Shown: positions 48,406 through 56,689, counted from the stretch's first letter. The stretch is DNA of 64,000 bases from Chryseobacterium cucumeris (GCF_001593385.1 NZ_LUVZ01000034.1:372001-436000); one strand, 5' to 3'. Numbers and translations are program-made. The notes: generated by a model from the sequence alone, not told the origin.

Positions 48406-48845
48406 AAAATATGATCTTTATCTTACTGGTAAGTCTTATTGCTCTTACCGCCTGCAGCAAAGAAAATAGTGATATGAATAATGGCCTTTCAAGGGTTGTC
48501 TTTGACCCGGGACCTCTCAAATTTATCTCTAATTCTTTAAATCCTAAAAAAGAAACTATGTCTGCCTTATATGGGAACGAAAAAGCACTGGAATCTTTAA
48601 CAAAAGAAATCCAGACCCCTGAAGCAGGTGCTGTGATGAAACTGGTAACCTGGAAGTATCATGATAATCCTCAATATATCGGAGGAACCATCACCGGAGA
48701 ATTGATAAGTATTGAAACTGTTCAGGCTGATCATCTTGGAAAGGTTTCCTATGATATAAAAAATAGTCTACCACAAAACAGCTCACCCAATAAAGAAGAA
48801 AGAATACAGTATTTTATGAGTTATCGCCCTGTAAACAGGCCTTAA
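48402..48845 (+). CDS. P460-like lipoprotein without haem motif
   Basis: A 147-residue lipoprotein (lipobox ALTAC, lipid Cys at residue 18). Its body recalls the P460 fold: KKETMSALYGNEKALESL parallels the DNSIRVIYGNDIAVKAV segment of its neighbour, and KLVTWKYHDNPQYIGGTITGELISIE parallels the P460 TWK/GPNW strands. It has no CxxCH. It may be the non-haem partner of the dihaem protein, with which it overlaps 4 bp. The relationship is inferred by eye. Confidence 0.65.
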   Translation: MKNMIFILLVSLIALTACSKENSDMNNGLSRVVFDPGPLKFISNSLNPKKETMSALYGNEKALESLTKEIQTPEAGAVMKLVTWKYHDNPQYIGGTITGELISIETVQADHLGKVSYDIKNSLPQNSSPNKEERIQYFMSYRPVNRP

Positions 48846-48888
48846 TAAAAAACTACAGTTTCACTATTTATCATAATATTTTAAATAA

Positions 48889-48909
48889 AAAAGGTTAATT
48901 TAACCTTTT
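48889..48909. repeat. Near-perfect 21-bp palindrome before the second LytS gene
   Basis: AAAAGGTTAA-T-TTAACCTTTT, arms 48889-48898 and 48900-48909. It lies 16 bp before the kinase ATG, without a useful loop, so an operator is as likely as a terminator of the upstream operon. Confidence 0.55.
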
Positions 48910-48925
48910 CAAATCAGCAGATTTC

Positions 48926-49939
48926 ATGCAACAGCAAAAAATAAAAATCTCACAAGCTATTATCTGGATAAGCTCCATTTTCCTGGGTATTTTATCATCC
49001 GTACCTCAGTTGGCATCCCATCAATTCGACTGGAAAGAAGCCGTGGTCAACTCAGCTATTACGGCAGCATTTTCGGTGATCATGTGGTACGTCAATATTT
49101 ATATGCTGAACCGCACCACAAAACGCAGACAGCATATCTCGTATTCAAGATTGATGGTAGTACTCGCTTTTGGTATGGTAATTATGTTTGGCCTGGCCTG
49201 GATTCAGCAGCTGATTCTCTCCCATATTAATTTTGGTCCGGTGATGCTGATGATCGAGGTAAGAGGAATCCTGATCAATCTGGTGTGCTATATGTTCCTG
49301 AGCCTTCTTCAGAATAATTATACAGGACAACAGGTACAGCTTGAACTGGAAAAGGTAAAAAGTGACAATTTAGGAGCTCAATATGAATTGTTAAAACAGC
49401 AGATCAACCCTCATTTTCTTTTTAACAGTCTGAACACATTAAAACTGATGGCCGAAACCCGTGATGAAGAAACTGTTGATTTTATTGTAAAATTATCTGA
49501 TTTTTACCGATTTACACTGGAAAGCAGAAAACTGGACCTCATCAGCGTTCAGGAAGAAATGAAAATAGTAGATTCTTATTTATTCCTTCAGAAAGCCCGT
49601 TTTGGAGAAGGAATTAAGTTCACCAACGAACTTGGAAAAGAAACCGTCCAAACCCTTATTCCTCCTTTTACGCTTCAGCTTTTGGTGGAGAACTGTATCA
49701 AACATAATATTGTTTCTCAAAGCAAACCTTTACATATTAAAATTTACACTGCTGATGATCATATTGTAATTGAAAATCCTATACAGCGAAAAGTGAATCC
49801 TGAAGATTCTTTGGGAGTTGGTCTTGACAATATTAAAATGCGTTACAAACATTTGCTGGAAAAGGATATTATGATTAACTCAGACGAAAAAAAGTTTCAG
49901 ATAAAATTACCATTAATCCATGAATATAATCATTATTGA
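48926..49939 (+). CDS. LytS/YpdA-type sensor histidine kinase
   Basis: A 337-residue kinase with four membrane helices (about 12-29, 40-61, 72-98 and 105-128), a coiled linker (VQLELEKVKSDNLGAQYELL) and the His_kinase domain with phospho-acceptor His163 in QQINPHFLFNSLNTLK. The HATPase part has FTLQLLVENCIKHNI and LGVGLDNIKMRY. It overlaps the response regulator by 20 bp. The pair lies between two operons whose promoters share a box and so is the best candidate to control them. Confidence 0.92.
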   Translation: MQQQKIKISQAIIWISSIFLGILSSVPQLASHQFDWKEAVVNSAITAAFSVIMWYVNIYMLNRTTKRRQHISYSRLMVVLAFGMVIMFGLAWIQQLILSHINFGPVMLMIEVRGILINLVCYMFLSLLQNNYTGQQVQLELEKVKSDNLGAQYELLKQQINPHFLFNSLNTLKLMAETRDEETVDFIVKLSDFYRFTLESRKLDLISVQEEMKIVDSYLFLQKARFGEGIKFTNELGKETVQTLIPPFTLQLLVENCIKHNIVSQSKPLHIKIYTADDHIVIENPIQRKVNPEDSLGVGLDNIKMRYKHLLEKDIMINSDEKKFQIKLPLIHEYNHY

Positions 49940-50678
49940 AGATGAATTCCGGGCTGCAAAATCCCTGCAGAATTTGATATCAGACTTAAAACCGGACTCA
50001 AAAATACTGGGTGTTTATGACAGTATTGAAACAAGTATTGAAGGCTTAAAGGACATTAAACCCGATCTTATTTTTATGGATATCCATCTTTCGGACGGAC
50101 TTTCCTTTGAAATTTTCAAATCGGTGGAGATCACCTGTCCTGTGGTTTTTTGTACTGCTTTTGATCAATATATGCTAGATGCTTTTAAAAGTAAAGGCGT
50201 TGATTATGTTTTAAAACCATTTTCAAAAGAAGATATTGCCGAAGCTCTGAGAAAGGTTGACGAATTGAAAAAATTCTTCCAGAAGAATGATCTTCCGGAT
50301 CTGGAATTTATCATACAGAAAATGAATCAGCCTGCGGGTAAAAGCAACTTCCTGGTCTTTAAAAATCAGAAATATACTACGATTCCTACTGAAGACATTG
50401 CGTATTTTTATATCCACAATGAGATCACCCATCTGGTTACGTTCACCAAAGAACAGTTTCCCCTTACGCAGCCTTTGGGACAAGTGGCAGAACAGGTGTC
50501 TGACAAGCAGTTTTTCAGAGTTAACAGACAATATCTTGTTAATTTTAAAGCCATTAAGGAGATGGAACATTATTTTCAGCGTAAAATACTGGTAAAACTC
50601 ACTATTGAAACCCCTGAAAAACTTTTGATTAACAAAGAAAAGACCCATAGTTTTTTTACTTGGCTGGAGGATAGATAA
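49920..50678 (+). CDS. LytTR-family response regulator
   Basis: A 252-residue regulator: receiver with Glu7-Asp8-Glu9 (IIEDEF) and phospho-acceptor Asp54 in LIFMDIHLSDG, Lys in VLKPF, then a LytTR domain (FLVFKNQKYTTIPTEDIAYFYIHNEITHLV, FFRVNRQYLVNFKAIKEM). It is unlike the first LytTR regulator in detail, though equal in layout. Its 20-bp overlap with the kinase indicates translational coupling. A terminator follows 70 bp later. Confidence 0.92.
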   Translation: MNIIIIEDEFRAAKSLQNLISDLKPDSKILGVYDSIETSIEGLKDIKPDLIFMDIHLSDGLSFEIFKSVEITCPVVFCTAFDQYMLDAFKSKGVDYVLKPFSKEDIAEALRKVDELKKFFQKNDLPDLEFIIQKMNQPAGKSNFLVFKNQKYTTIPTEDIAYFYIHNEITHLVTFTKEQFPLTQPLGQVAEQVSDKQFFRVNRQYLVNFKAIKEMEHYFQRKILVKLTIETPEKLLINKEKTHSFFTWLEDR

Positions 50679-50746
50679 AGCAGTAAGGAAGATGGAGGAT
50701 GGATGCTGGAAGTACTTGAAGACAAAGTCTTATTTAAATAAATTAT

Positions 50747-50780
50747 AGCCCTGATTGAGATGATCAGGGTTTTCTTTTGC
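50747..50780 (+). terminator. Terminator after the second LytTR operon
   Basis: CCCTGAT (50749-50755) pairs with ATCAGGG (50763-50769), followed by TTTTCTTTT. The stretch 50781-50911 holds no gene. Confidence 0.75.
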
Positions 50781-50911
50781 TTTAATTTTTTTAAGATTCA
50801 TTACTCGTATTTTTACTATCAAAAAATATAACCACCAATTCCTTTTTGCACTCCAAAAACTTCCTTCCTCTCTCTTCCAGCATACAGCCTTTAAATACTT
50901 CCCCCTACAAT

Positions 50912-50986
50912 TTCCGGATTCACCTCCTAATTTGTCCGGTTTACCCTTTTTTGCATTCTTTTGCCTTTGAAGAGTATCTACTTTTG
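50912..50986 (+). promoter_or_regulatory. Shared upstream box and promoter of the DUF1223 operon
   Basis: TTCCGGATTCACC plus TCCTAATTTGTCC (50912-50937) followed by the -7 element TACTTTTG (50979-50986). Box and spacing repeat those at 47320-47394. Confidence 0.65.
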
Positions 50987-51002
50987 AATCAAATTAAAAG
51001 AC

Positions 51003-51779
51003 ATGATACTAAAAAACTTAATCACAGTAAGCGCTTTCACCGCATTACTATTTGCTACCTCAGCATTTATCCATCAAAATAAAGAACAAAAGACATCACA
51101 ATCTCAAGCTTCTGGGAATAACGGATTTGCTGTTTTGGAACTTTTTACTTCAGAAGGCTGCTCAAGCTGTCCTCCTGCTGATGAGCTGATGGGAAAAATT
51201 GAAAAAGAATATAGGGGTGAACCTGTGTATCTAATCTCCTACCATGTTGATTACTGGAACCGCCTTGGGTGGAAAGACCGATTCAGTAGTGCTGAAAACT
51301 CTCAACGACAACAGCAGTATAGCCGTATATTGAATTCTCAGGTTTATACTCCGCAGCTGGTAGTCAATGGAAAAACAGAATTTGTAGGCTCTGATGAAAA
51401 CAATATCAGAAATGCCATTCAGAAAGTCTTGTTTGCTTCTAAAAAAACAAATGTAGAATTATCTGCAACCGTTTCTCAGAATGCAGTTAATGTTCAGTAT
51501 AAAGCCTCTTCCACCGATCCTCAGAATATACTTCTTATTAATTTGATTGAAAAACATTCTTCTACTCAGGTAGGAAAAGGTGAAAATGAGGGACGTCATC
51601 TTCATCATTGGCAAATTGTTCATAAGCAAAACCTCATCTCATTGAATAAAAAGCAGGAAGGAATCACAACATTTAAACTGCCGGAAGGCTTTTCTCCGGA
51701 AAACTGGGAAGTCATCGCTTTTATTCAGAATAGGAGAACGGGAGAAATCTCAGGATCAGCAAAAACAGCTTTTAAATAA
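51003..51779 (+). CDS. Exported DUF1223 thioredoxin-like protein
   Basis: A 258-residue exported protein (signal about 1-24). It begins with DUF1223: FAVLELFTSEGCSSCPPADELMGKIEK, where the Cys-Ser-Ser-Cys pair (Cys53, Cys56) is the thioredoxin-like active site, then VYLISYHVDYWNRLGWKDRFS and YTPQLVVNGKTEFVGSDE. The family is thought to be a periplasmic thiol-redox protein. It is followed by a DoxX gene 38 bp later. The shared upstream box ties it to the P460 operon. Confidence 0.88.
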   Translation: MILKNLITVSAFTALLFATSAFIHQNKEQKTSQSQASGNNGFAVLELFTSEGCSSCPPADELMGKIEKEYRGEPVYLISYHVDYWNRLGWKDRFSSAENSQRQQQYSRILNSQVYTPQLVVNGKTEFVGSDENNIRNAIQKVLFASKKTNVELSATVSQNAVNVQYKASSTDPQNILLINLIEKHSSTQVGKGENEGRHLHHWQIVHKQNLISLNKKQEGITTFKLPEGFSPENWEVIAFIQNRRTGEISGSAKTAFK

Positions 51780-51817
51780 AATACTGTACAATTTAATTAT
51801 CACTAAAAATTACAACA

Positions 51818-52210
51818 ATGAAAACAAAAACTACAAAAATTATCTATTGGTCAGGTGCTATTTTTATGTCATTATGGTTTGGGGCCAGCGGTTTCTTTGA
51901 ACTGACAAAAAATTCGGTGGTGTGGGACATTACTCAACAGCTTGGCTATCCGCCTCATTTCATTTATATATTAGGTGTTTTTAAAATTGCTGGAGTTCTG
52001 GTTCTTCTGCTTCCCAATAGATTATTAAGATTGAAAGAATGGGTATTTGCAGGAATGTTCTTTGATATTCTTTTTGCTTTCTTTTCAAAAATTGCGGTCC
52101 TGGGTTTTCCGTCTACGGTAGATGCAATTGTTGCCTTTTCTGTGTTAACGGTAACTTACATCATGTTCAGAAAGCTTTATTCTCCTGAATTGGTATTTGG
52201 AGAGGCTTGA
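51818..52210 (+). CDS. DoxX-like membrane protein
   Basis: A 130-residue four-helix protein of the DoxX-like family (helices about 8-28, 45-63, 72-92 and 100-116). The patterns GAIFMSLWFGASGFFELTKN, YPPHFIYILGVFKIAGVLVLL and AGMFFDILFAFFSK are typical. It is in an operon with the thioredoxin-like DUF1223 gene, so a joint role in membrane thiol or quinone redox is plausible. It is distinct from the DoxX gene at 32382. A hairpin follows. Confidence 0.85.
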   Translation: MKTKTTKIIYWSGAIFMSLWFGASGFFELTKNSVVWDITQQLGYPPHFIYILGVFKIAGVLVLLLPNRLLRLKEWVFAGMFFDILFAFFSKIAVLGFPSTVDAIVAFSVLTVTYIMFRKLYSPELVFGEA

Positions 52211-52242
52211 TAGGCATACAATTCTAATTTTTTCTTATGTTT

Positions 52243-52282
52243 GAAACAGATCCTTCCGTTGCCTGGGAGGATCTGTTGTTTC
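52243..52282 (+). terminator. Terminator of the DUF1223-DoxX operon
   Basis: AACAGATCCTTCC pairs with GGGAGGATCTGTT around GTTGCCT, followed by GTTTC. Confidence 0.7.
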
Positions 52283-52301
52283 AGTGAGGTGATGAATAAG
52301 T

Positions 52302-52477
52302 TTTGGCTGAAGGCGGATAGAGGAATACTGTTTTTGAAAGCGGACTAAAGTCCGCTGCTATTGATTGTATTGCATGTATGATGTATCATCCCGTTTTTGA
52401 CCACCCCGTCAAAAATTCTTTGAATTTTTGCCACCCCTCCGGAGGAGAGGAATACTGAGCACATATGTATTAATCAA
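52302..52477. repeat. Two repeat families side by side
   Basis: GGACTAAAGTCC palindrome repeat copy (52302-52366; TTTTGGCTGAAG at the left end and GCTGCTATTGATT at the right) next to ACCCCGTCAAAAATTC family copy 3 (52401-52477). The rest of the gap to 52532 has no gene. Confidence 0.75.
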
Positions 52478-52532
52478 TGTCGATATATCACTTATTCCTA
52501 ATCCTCTTATCCTTTCACCTTCAGCCTATTAC

Positions 52533-53525
52533 CTAATTCATAAAACTTTCCGGGAACCATTCAAATGCTGTTGCTTTTTTCTTTGTGTATCCCAAACCTG
52601 GCCATGGTAAATGATAAGCAAATGCTCTGATCCTAGTATCTGCCAATTGTTGAAGGAGTTTTTTTCTTGATGCCGTTGCAATATCCAGATCGGTGTCACC
52701 GAAATAGCCCCATTCAGGATGTGGAAAAAGAATGACATCAGAATGAATCAAATCTGCGATATAGATCAGCTTTTCATTTTCTGAAGAGATGGTTGTAACC
52801 GTTAAACCGGGAGTGTGACCAGGTGCCAGCTGAAAACTAAAACACTCATATAGTGGATGATTAAGGTCATAAAATTTCAGTTTAGGCTGAATCGTTTTCA
52901 AAATATTCTGAATGGCAGGAATAATCTGATTAAGAAATCCAGGTTGTGTTTTCAAAGCACTGTTACTGAAATCTTTGATGGAAGCTTTCATCCAGAAATC
53001 ATGTTCTATCTTAGAAATAAAAATATCAGCATTGGGGAAAATAAACTGATTTTGTTTATCCACTACTCCACCAATGTGATCCGGATGGGCGTGAGAGATG
53101 AAGACATCAGTAACATCTTTCGCGGAAAATCCTGCTTTTTGGAGACTTTTTAATAGAAATCCGGTTCTTTCATCAGCAAAAATCCCCATTCCGGTATCGA
53201 ATAAAATGAGTTTATTTTTTGTTTTAACTAATAGAATATTCATCGCCATATCGATATAATTTTCCGGTCTGAAATTGTTTTTAAGGATTGATTTCAATTC
53301 TGTAATATTTCCTCTGGGAGCGAATGAGTTAAGGTTTTCTTCATGAATATATCCGTCTGTTAGTACAAAAACTTCCAGTTCACCCAATTTTAATTTTTTA
53401 AAACCGGAAAGGTCATCTCCAGTTTTTTCAACAGTTGTTTTAGACTGTGCTATTAAACCGGAAAAAGGAATCATGCTTAATGTTCCTACCAATAATCCGT
53501 TCTTTAATAATTCCCTTCTGTTCAT
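52533..53525 (-). CDS. Exported MBL-fold metallohydrolase (Tat-type signal)
   Basis: A 330-residue metallo-beta-lactamase-fold enzyme. The N-terminus Arg-Arg-Glu-Leu-Leu-Lys followed by GLLVGTLSMIPFSGLIAQS looks like a twin-arginine signal. The metal motif is SHAHPDHIGG (HxHxDH), with His in LAPGHTPG and Asp in IADLIHSDV. The layout fits AHL-lactonase-like/quinoprotein-type MBL hydrolases (glyoxylase group). Substrate unknown. Tat export would mean a cofactor or metal is loaded in the cytoplasm. Confidence 0.87.
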   Translation of the reverse strand: MNRRELLKNGLLVGTLSMIPFSGLIAQSKTTVEKTGDDLSGFKKLKLGELEVFVLTDGYIHEENLNSFAPRGNITELKSILKNNFRPENYIDMAMNILLVKTKNKLILFDTGMGIFADERTGFLLKSLQKAGFSAKDVTDVFISHAHPDHIGGVVDKQNQFIFPNADIFISKIEHDFWMKASIKDFSNSALKTQPGFLNQIIPAIQNILKTIQPKLKFYDLNHPLYECFSFQLAPGHTPGLTVTTISSENEKLIYIADLIHSDVILFPHPEWGYFGDTDLDIATASRKKLLQQLADTRIRAFAYHLPWPGLGYTKKKATAFEWFPESFMN

Positions 53526-53557
53526 AGCTGAGTGTTTTTCATTTTAAAATTTAAAAC

Positions 53558-53600
53558 AAAAAAAACTGAGCTCCTTCATTACCAGGAACTCAGTTTTTAT
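53558..53600 (-). terminator. Bidirectional terminator of the aldo/keto reductase gene
   Basis: AAAACTGAGCTCCT pairs with AGGAACTCAGTTTT (one mismatch) around TCATTACC, with T-runs on both strands. Confidence 0.88.
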
Positions 53601-53612
53601 CTAACATAGTCT

Positions 53613-54614
53613 TTAATTGTTCACCAGTTTCATTGAACCTTCATTGTATCTTTCTCCCACATTAGGGTATTTTTTCAGGATCGCATCAATGGTATCCAGA
53701 TCTGATTGAGAAAGCTCAATATTAACAGCGGCAATGTTTTCTTCAAGATATTTGATTCGTTTTGTACCAGGAATCGGGATAATATCATCTCCCTGATTCA
53801 ACACCCATGCTAAGGCAAGCTGGGTTCCTTTTACTCCTTTGGAAGCTGCCAACTCATTGATTTCGTTAGCCAGTTTGGTATTATTTTCAAGATACTCCTG
53901 CTGATAACGCGGTAATGATTTTCTAAAATCGTCATCGCCAAGATTCTGCGCTTCATAAATATTGGTAAAAAGTCCTCTTGCCAATGGGGAATAAGGGACT
54001 AAAGAAATCCCAAGCTCTCTGATGGTTGGTAAAATCTCTTTTTCAACATCTTTGGTAAGGATGGAATATTCTGACTGTAAGGCGGCAATAGGGTGAATTT
54101 TGTTCGCTTTTCTGATAGATTCTGCAGAAGCTTCAGATAATCCAAGATATTTAACTTTTCCTGCCTTTACCAATTCTGCCATTGCTCCTACCGTTTCTTC
54201 TACAGGAACATTAGGATCTATTCTGTGGGCATAATACAGGTCAATGGTATCAATCTTTAATCTTTGAAGACTTAAATCTACTGCCTGTCTGATCCATTCC
54301 GGAGAGCCGTCGAAGTATGTTCCGGGAGCTCCACTGTGACTTGCTTTACCATCTTTAAACCTGAATCCGAATTTGGTTGCAATAAAAATCTTATCTCTGT
54401 TTGGCACTAAAACCTTGGAGATCAGTTTTTCATTTTCTCCATTAGCATACATATCTGCTGTATCCCAAAAGTTGACGCCTAAATCCAGCGCTCTGTGCAG
54501 GGTATTGATACTTTCCTGCTCGTCTGTAGGACCATAAGCAAAGCTCATTCCCATACATCCTAAACCGATTGCTGATAACTGTTCTTCTGTGTTTCCTAAT
54601 TTTTTAAATTTCAT
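53613..54614 (-). CDS. Aldo/keto reductase
   Basis: A 333-residue TIM-barrel NADPH oxidoreductase, AKR13/YajO-type. The catalytic tetrad is visible: Asp in DTADMYANGENE, Tyr in the same motif, Lys in FIATKFGF and His in YYAHRID. GLSEASAESIRKA and SEYSILTKDVEKEILPTIRELGISLVPYSPLARGL are family blocks. The -7 element TAATTTTG (minus, 54641-54648) lies 26 bp before the ATG. The gene is close to an AraC regulator, which probably controls it. Confidence 0.93.
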   Translation of the reverse strand: MKFKKLGNTEEQLSAIGLGCMGMSFAYGPTDEQESINTLHRALDLGVNFWDTADMYANGENEKLISKVLVPNRDKIFIATKFGFRFKDGKASHSGAPGTYFDGSPEWIRQAVDLSLQRLKIDTIDLYYAHRIDPNVPVEETVGAMAELVKAGKVKYLGLSEASAESIRKANKIHPIAALQSEYSILTKDVEKEILPTIRELGISLVPYSPLARGLFTNIYEAQNLGDDDFRKSLPRYQQEYLENNTKLANEINELAASKGVKGTQLALAWVLNQGDDIIPIPGTKRIKYLEENIAAVNIELSQSDLDTIDAILKKYPNVGERYNEGSMKLVNN

Positions 54615-54700
54615 GATAGGTATGATTTAATTTTATATGACAAAATTAGAACATCCGGAAACCAACCACGATATAGAATTCAAACTAAGAATTATAAAAT

Positions 54701-55606
54701 TCAAACAACATCCATTCTTAAGGCATTGGGAGTAATTCCGGTTTGTTTTTTAAAATAATTGGTGAAATAAGCAGGTTCTTCAAAGCCTAATCCGTAGGCA
54801 ATCTCAGAAATATTCCAATCCGTATGTTTCAGCAAGGCATTGGCTTCCTGAATAATCCTTGCGGTGATCTGCTGGCTGGTTGTTTTTCCTGTAATCTCTT
54901 TTACCGAACGGTTCAAAGAATTCACATGAATGGAAAGACTTTGAGCATAATCATTCGGGGTTTTTAATTTCAAAAAGGCCTCAGGGCTGTCGATAGGAAA
55001 CTGTCTTTCCAATAGTTCCATAAACAAGGACGCCACTCTTTGGGAAGCATTCTGATAAGGTTCAAAGCTTTCTGCCGGCTGCATTCTCATTGTTTCATGT
55101 ATCATCAGATGAAGATATGCTCTCAACATATCATACTTGTGGATATAATCTGACTGAATCTCCATCATCATTTTGATATACATCTCAGAAAGTATCTTCT
55201 GCTGCTCTTCATCGACAAAGAAAACAGGTGTTCCTCCAATCTTGAACAGCGGAGAATCCTGAAGGTTTCCCATACGGCTTCCATTGTGGAGAAACTGATC
55301 GGTAAAAAGGCAGAACCAGCCTTTCTGATCCTCATCATCAGCTTCCCAGGAATAAGGAATAATGGGATTGGAAAACAATAAGGCGGGGCGATCTACTTTG
55401 ATCCATTTATCAGCATAGTGAAGTTTTCCTTTTCCAATGATGAGTGAAATCTTATAATAATCTCTCCTGCTGTAAGGAGTATGCGGAGAGCAATACTCCC
55501 GTGAAAAGACATTGAAGTGCCCCATTTTATTCACCCCAACACATTGAGATGCCAGATTAGGAGCATTCCTTTCATAAAAACCATTCAGTGATTCGTGTGA
55601 TTCCAT
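54701..55606 (-). CDS. AraC-family transcriptional regulator
   Basis: A 301-residue regulator with an N-terminal cupin-like ligand domain (GKLHYADKWIKVDRPALLFSNPIIPYSWEA) and a C-terminal double helix-turn-helix (SLSIHVNSLNRSVKEITGKTTSQQITARIIQEANALLKHTDWNISEIAYGLGFEEPAYFTNYFKKQTGITP). It lies 86 bp upstream of the aldo/keto reductase on the same strand. A canonical -7 element ends four bases before the ATG, so it may be leaderless. The inducer is unknown. Confidence 0.92.
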   Translation of the reverse strand: MESHESLNGFYERNAPNLASQCVGVNKMGHFNVFSREYCSPHTPYSRRDYYKISLIIGKGKLHYADKWIKVDRPALLFSNPIIPYSWEADDEDQKGWFCLFTDQFLHNGSRMGNLQDSPLFKIGGTPVFFVDEEQQKILSEMYIKMMMEIQSDYIHKYDMLRAYLHLMIHETMRMQPAESFEPYQNASQRVASLFMELLERQFPIDSPEAFLKLKTPNDYAQSLSIHVNSLNRSVKEITGKTTSQQITARIIQEANALLKHTDWNISEIAYGLGFEEPAYFTNYFKKQTGITPNALRMDVV

Positions 55607-55610
55607 AAAT

Positions 55611-55618
55611 CAAAGTTA
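55611..55618 (-). promoter_or_regulatory. -7 element of the AraC gene
   Basis: Minus strand TAACTTTG fits TAnnTTTG; only four bases separate it from the ATG at 55606. Confidence 0.55.
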
Positions 55619-55661
55619 TAAAAATCAAACAAATTAAATCATAAAAATTATAGGATTAAAA

Positions 55662-55697
55662 AATTAAATGGCTGACAATGCTGCCAGCCATTTAAAA
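55662..55697 (-). terminator. Terminator of the Tyr/Lys-rich protein gene
   Basis: TTAAATGGCTG (55664-55674) pairs with CAGCCATTTAA (55685-55695); on the minus strand TTTTTTAA follows. Confidence 0.85.
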
Positions 55698-55720
55698 GTG
55701 AATATTGAGTTGATAATAAT

Positions 55721-56176
55721 CTAATCCCAATCATCATGTCCGTGACCATGATGGTTATTTTGTTTTTTGTAATATTTTTCCTGATTTTTATAATACTTCT
55801 CCTGTTGTTTACGGTATTTTTTATAATCGTTTTTGTTTCTTCCGTAAACAATTACAGGATTCTGTCCTCTGTAGTACTTCTTTTTAAAGATGATATACTT
55901 TTCTCTACCCAGAATTCTTTCCAGCTCTGAATAACGGTCGTTTCTCCATCTTCCCGGTTCCACCACATACACTCTATTCCAGGTATCATAATCATGATAT
56001 CTGTCATTTAACACATAAATCTGATTAGCCTGTGTTGTTGAAAGCACAAGATCAGTAATTACTCTTTGCCAGTTGATATCAGAGATACTCCTTCTGTAAT
56101 CATTATAATAATCTGACTGGGCATAACTTAAGCTGAATGTCCCAACCAATAATGCTGTTAATATTAACTTTTTCAT
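55721..56176 (-). CDS. Secreted Tyr/Lys/Gln-rich protein with His-rich tail
   Basis: A 151-residue exported protein with signal MKKLILTALLVGTFSLSYAQ. The first part is a small folded region (INWQRVITDLVLSTTQANQIYVLNDRYHDYDTWNRVYVVEPGRWRND). The last 45 residues are low-complexity Tyr-Lys-Gln repeats (QQEKYYKNQEKYYKKQ) ending in HHGHGHDDWD. The tail could bind metal ions or charged envelope polymers. No family is recognised, though similar secreted proteins occur in Chryseobacterium. The basic tail is made of short direct DNA repeats. Confidence 0.75.
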   Translation of the reverse strand: MKKLILTALLVGTFSLSYAQSDYYNDYRRSISDINWQRVITDLVLSTTQANQIYVLNDRYHDYDTWNRVYVVEPGRWRNDRYSELERILGREKYIIFKKKYYRGQNPVIVYGRNKNDYKKYRKQQEKYYKNQEKYYKKQNNHHGHGHDDWD

Positions 56177-56659
56177 TTCATTCCACTTTAAAAATAATTA
56201 CCAAGTGATAGTCAATTAAAGTGCCAATTATTAATTACAAATACTAATATTTGTTAAAAAAAACCACAAACAACTGATTATCTTTGAATTATTTTCTGTA
56301 TTTTTTATTAAATTCTTAAACATTAATTATTTTAAGGTTATGATTATATCCTAAGAATTATTAAGTAACAACCCTATTACATATTAATAATCAACACATT
56401 GCAGATTTATAAAAACACATATTTAAGTTTCGTCTAAAAGCCGTAGAGAATTATATATCGTCTGGCGGGCTAAGCCCATTTCTATTGATCCTGGCATACA
56501 GATATTTAATGGTAATATCTTTTATTTTTTATTTTTTATCTTTTATCTTTTATCCACTTATGTTATAAAATTCGTTAAGATTCCCATAAATTATTATTTC
56601 ATATAGTTTAATTTCGTAATTTTAATGAAGAGAATGTTTTTAAAGAAATTTTCTCAAAT
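56177..56659. repeat. Gene-free spacer with short repeats
   Basis: It contains GCGGGCTAAGCCCATTTC followed by TATTGATCC (56464-56488, third copy of the GGGCTAAAGCCC family) and a pyrimidine run of repeated ATCTTTT units at 56516-56556. The rest is AT-rich, without a gene. Confidence 0.55.
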
Positions 56660-56667
56660 TATTTTTG
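56660..56667 (+). promoter_or_regulatory. -7 element of the GNAT gene
   Basis: TATTTTTG fits TAnnTTTG, 22 bp before the ATG at 56690. Confidence 0.5.
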
Positions 56668-56689
56668 ATCAACCAAATCTTACATTGTT

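Noticed and set aside
48926..50678. LytTR pair as a cell-wall autolysis (LytST) system
   Set aside because: No lrgAB/cidAB homologues nearby; the family name alone does not support that role.
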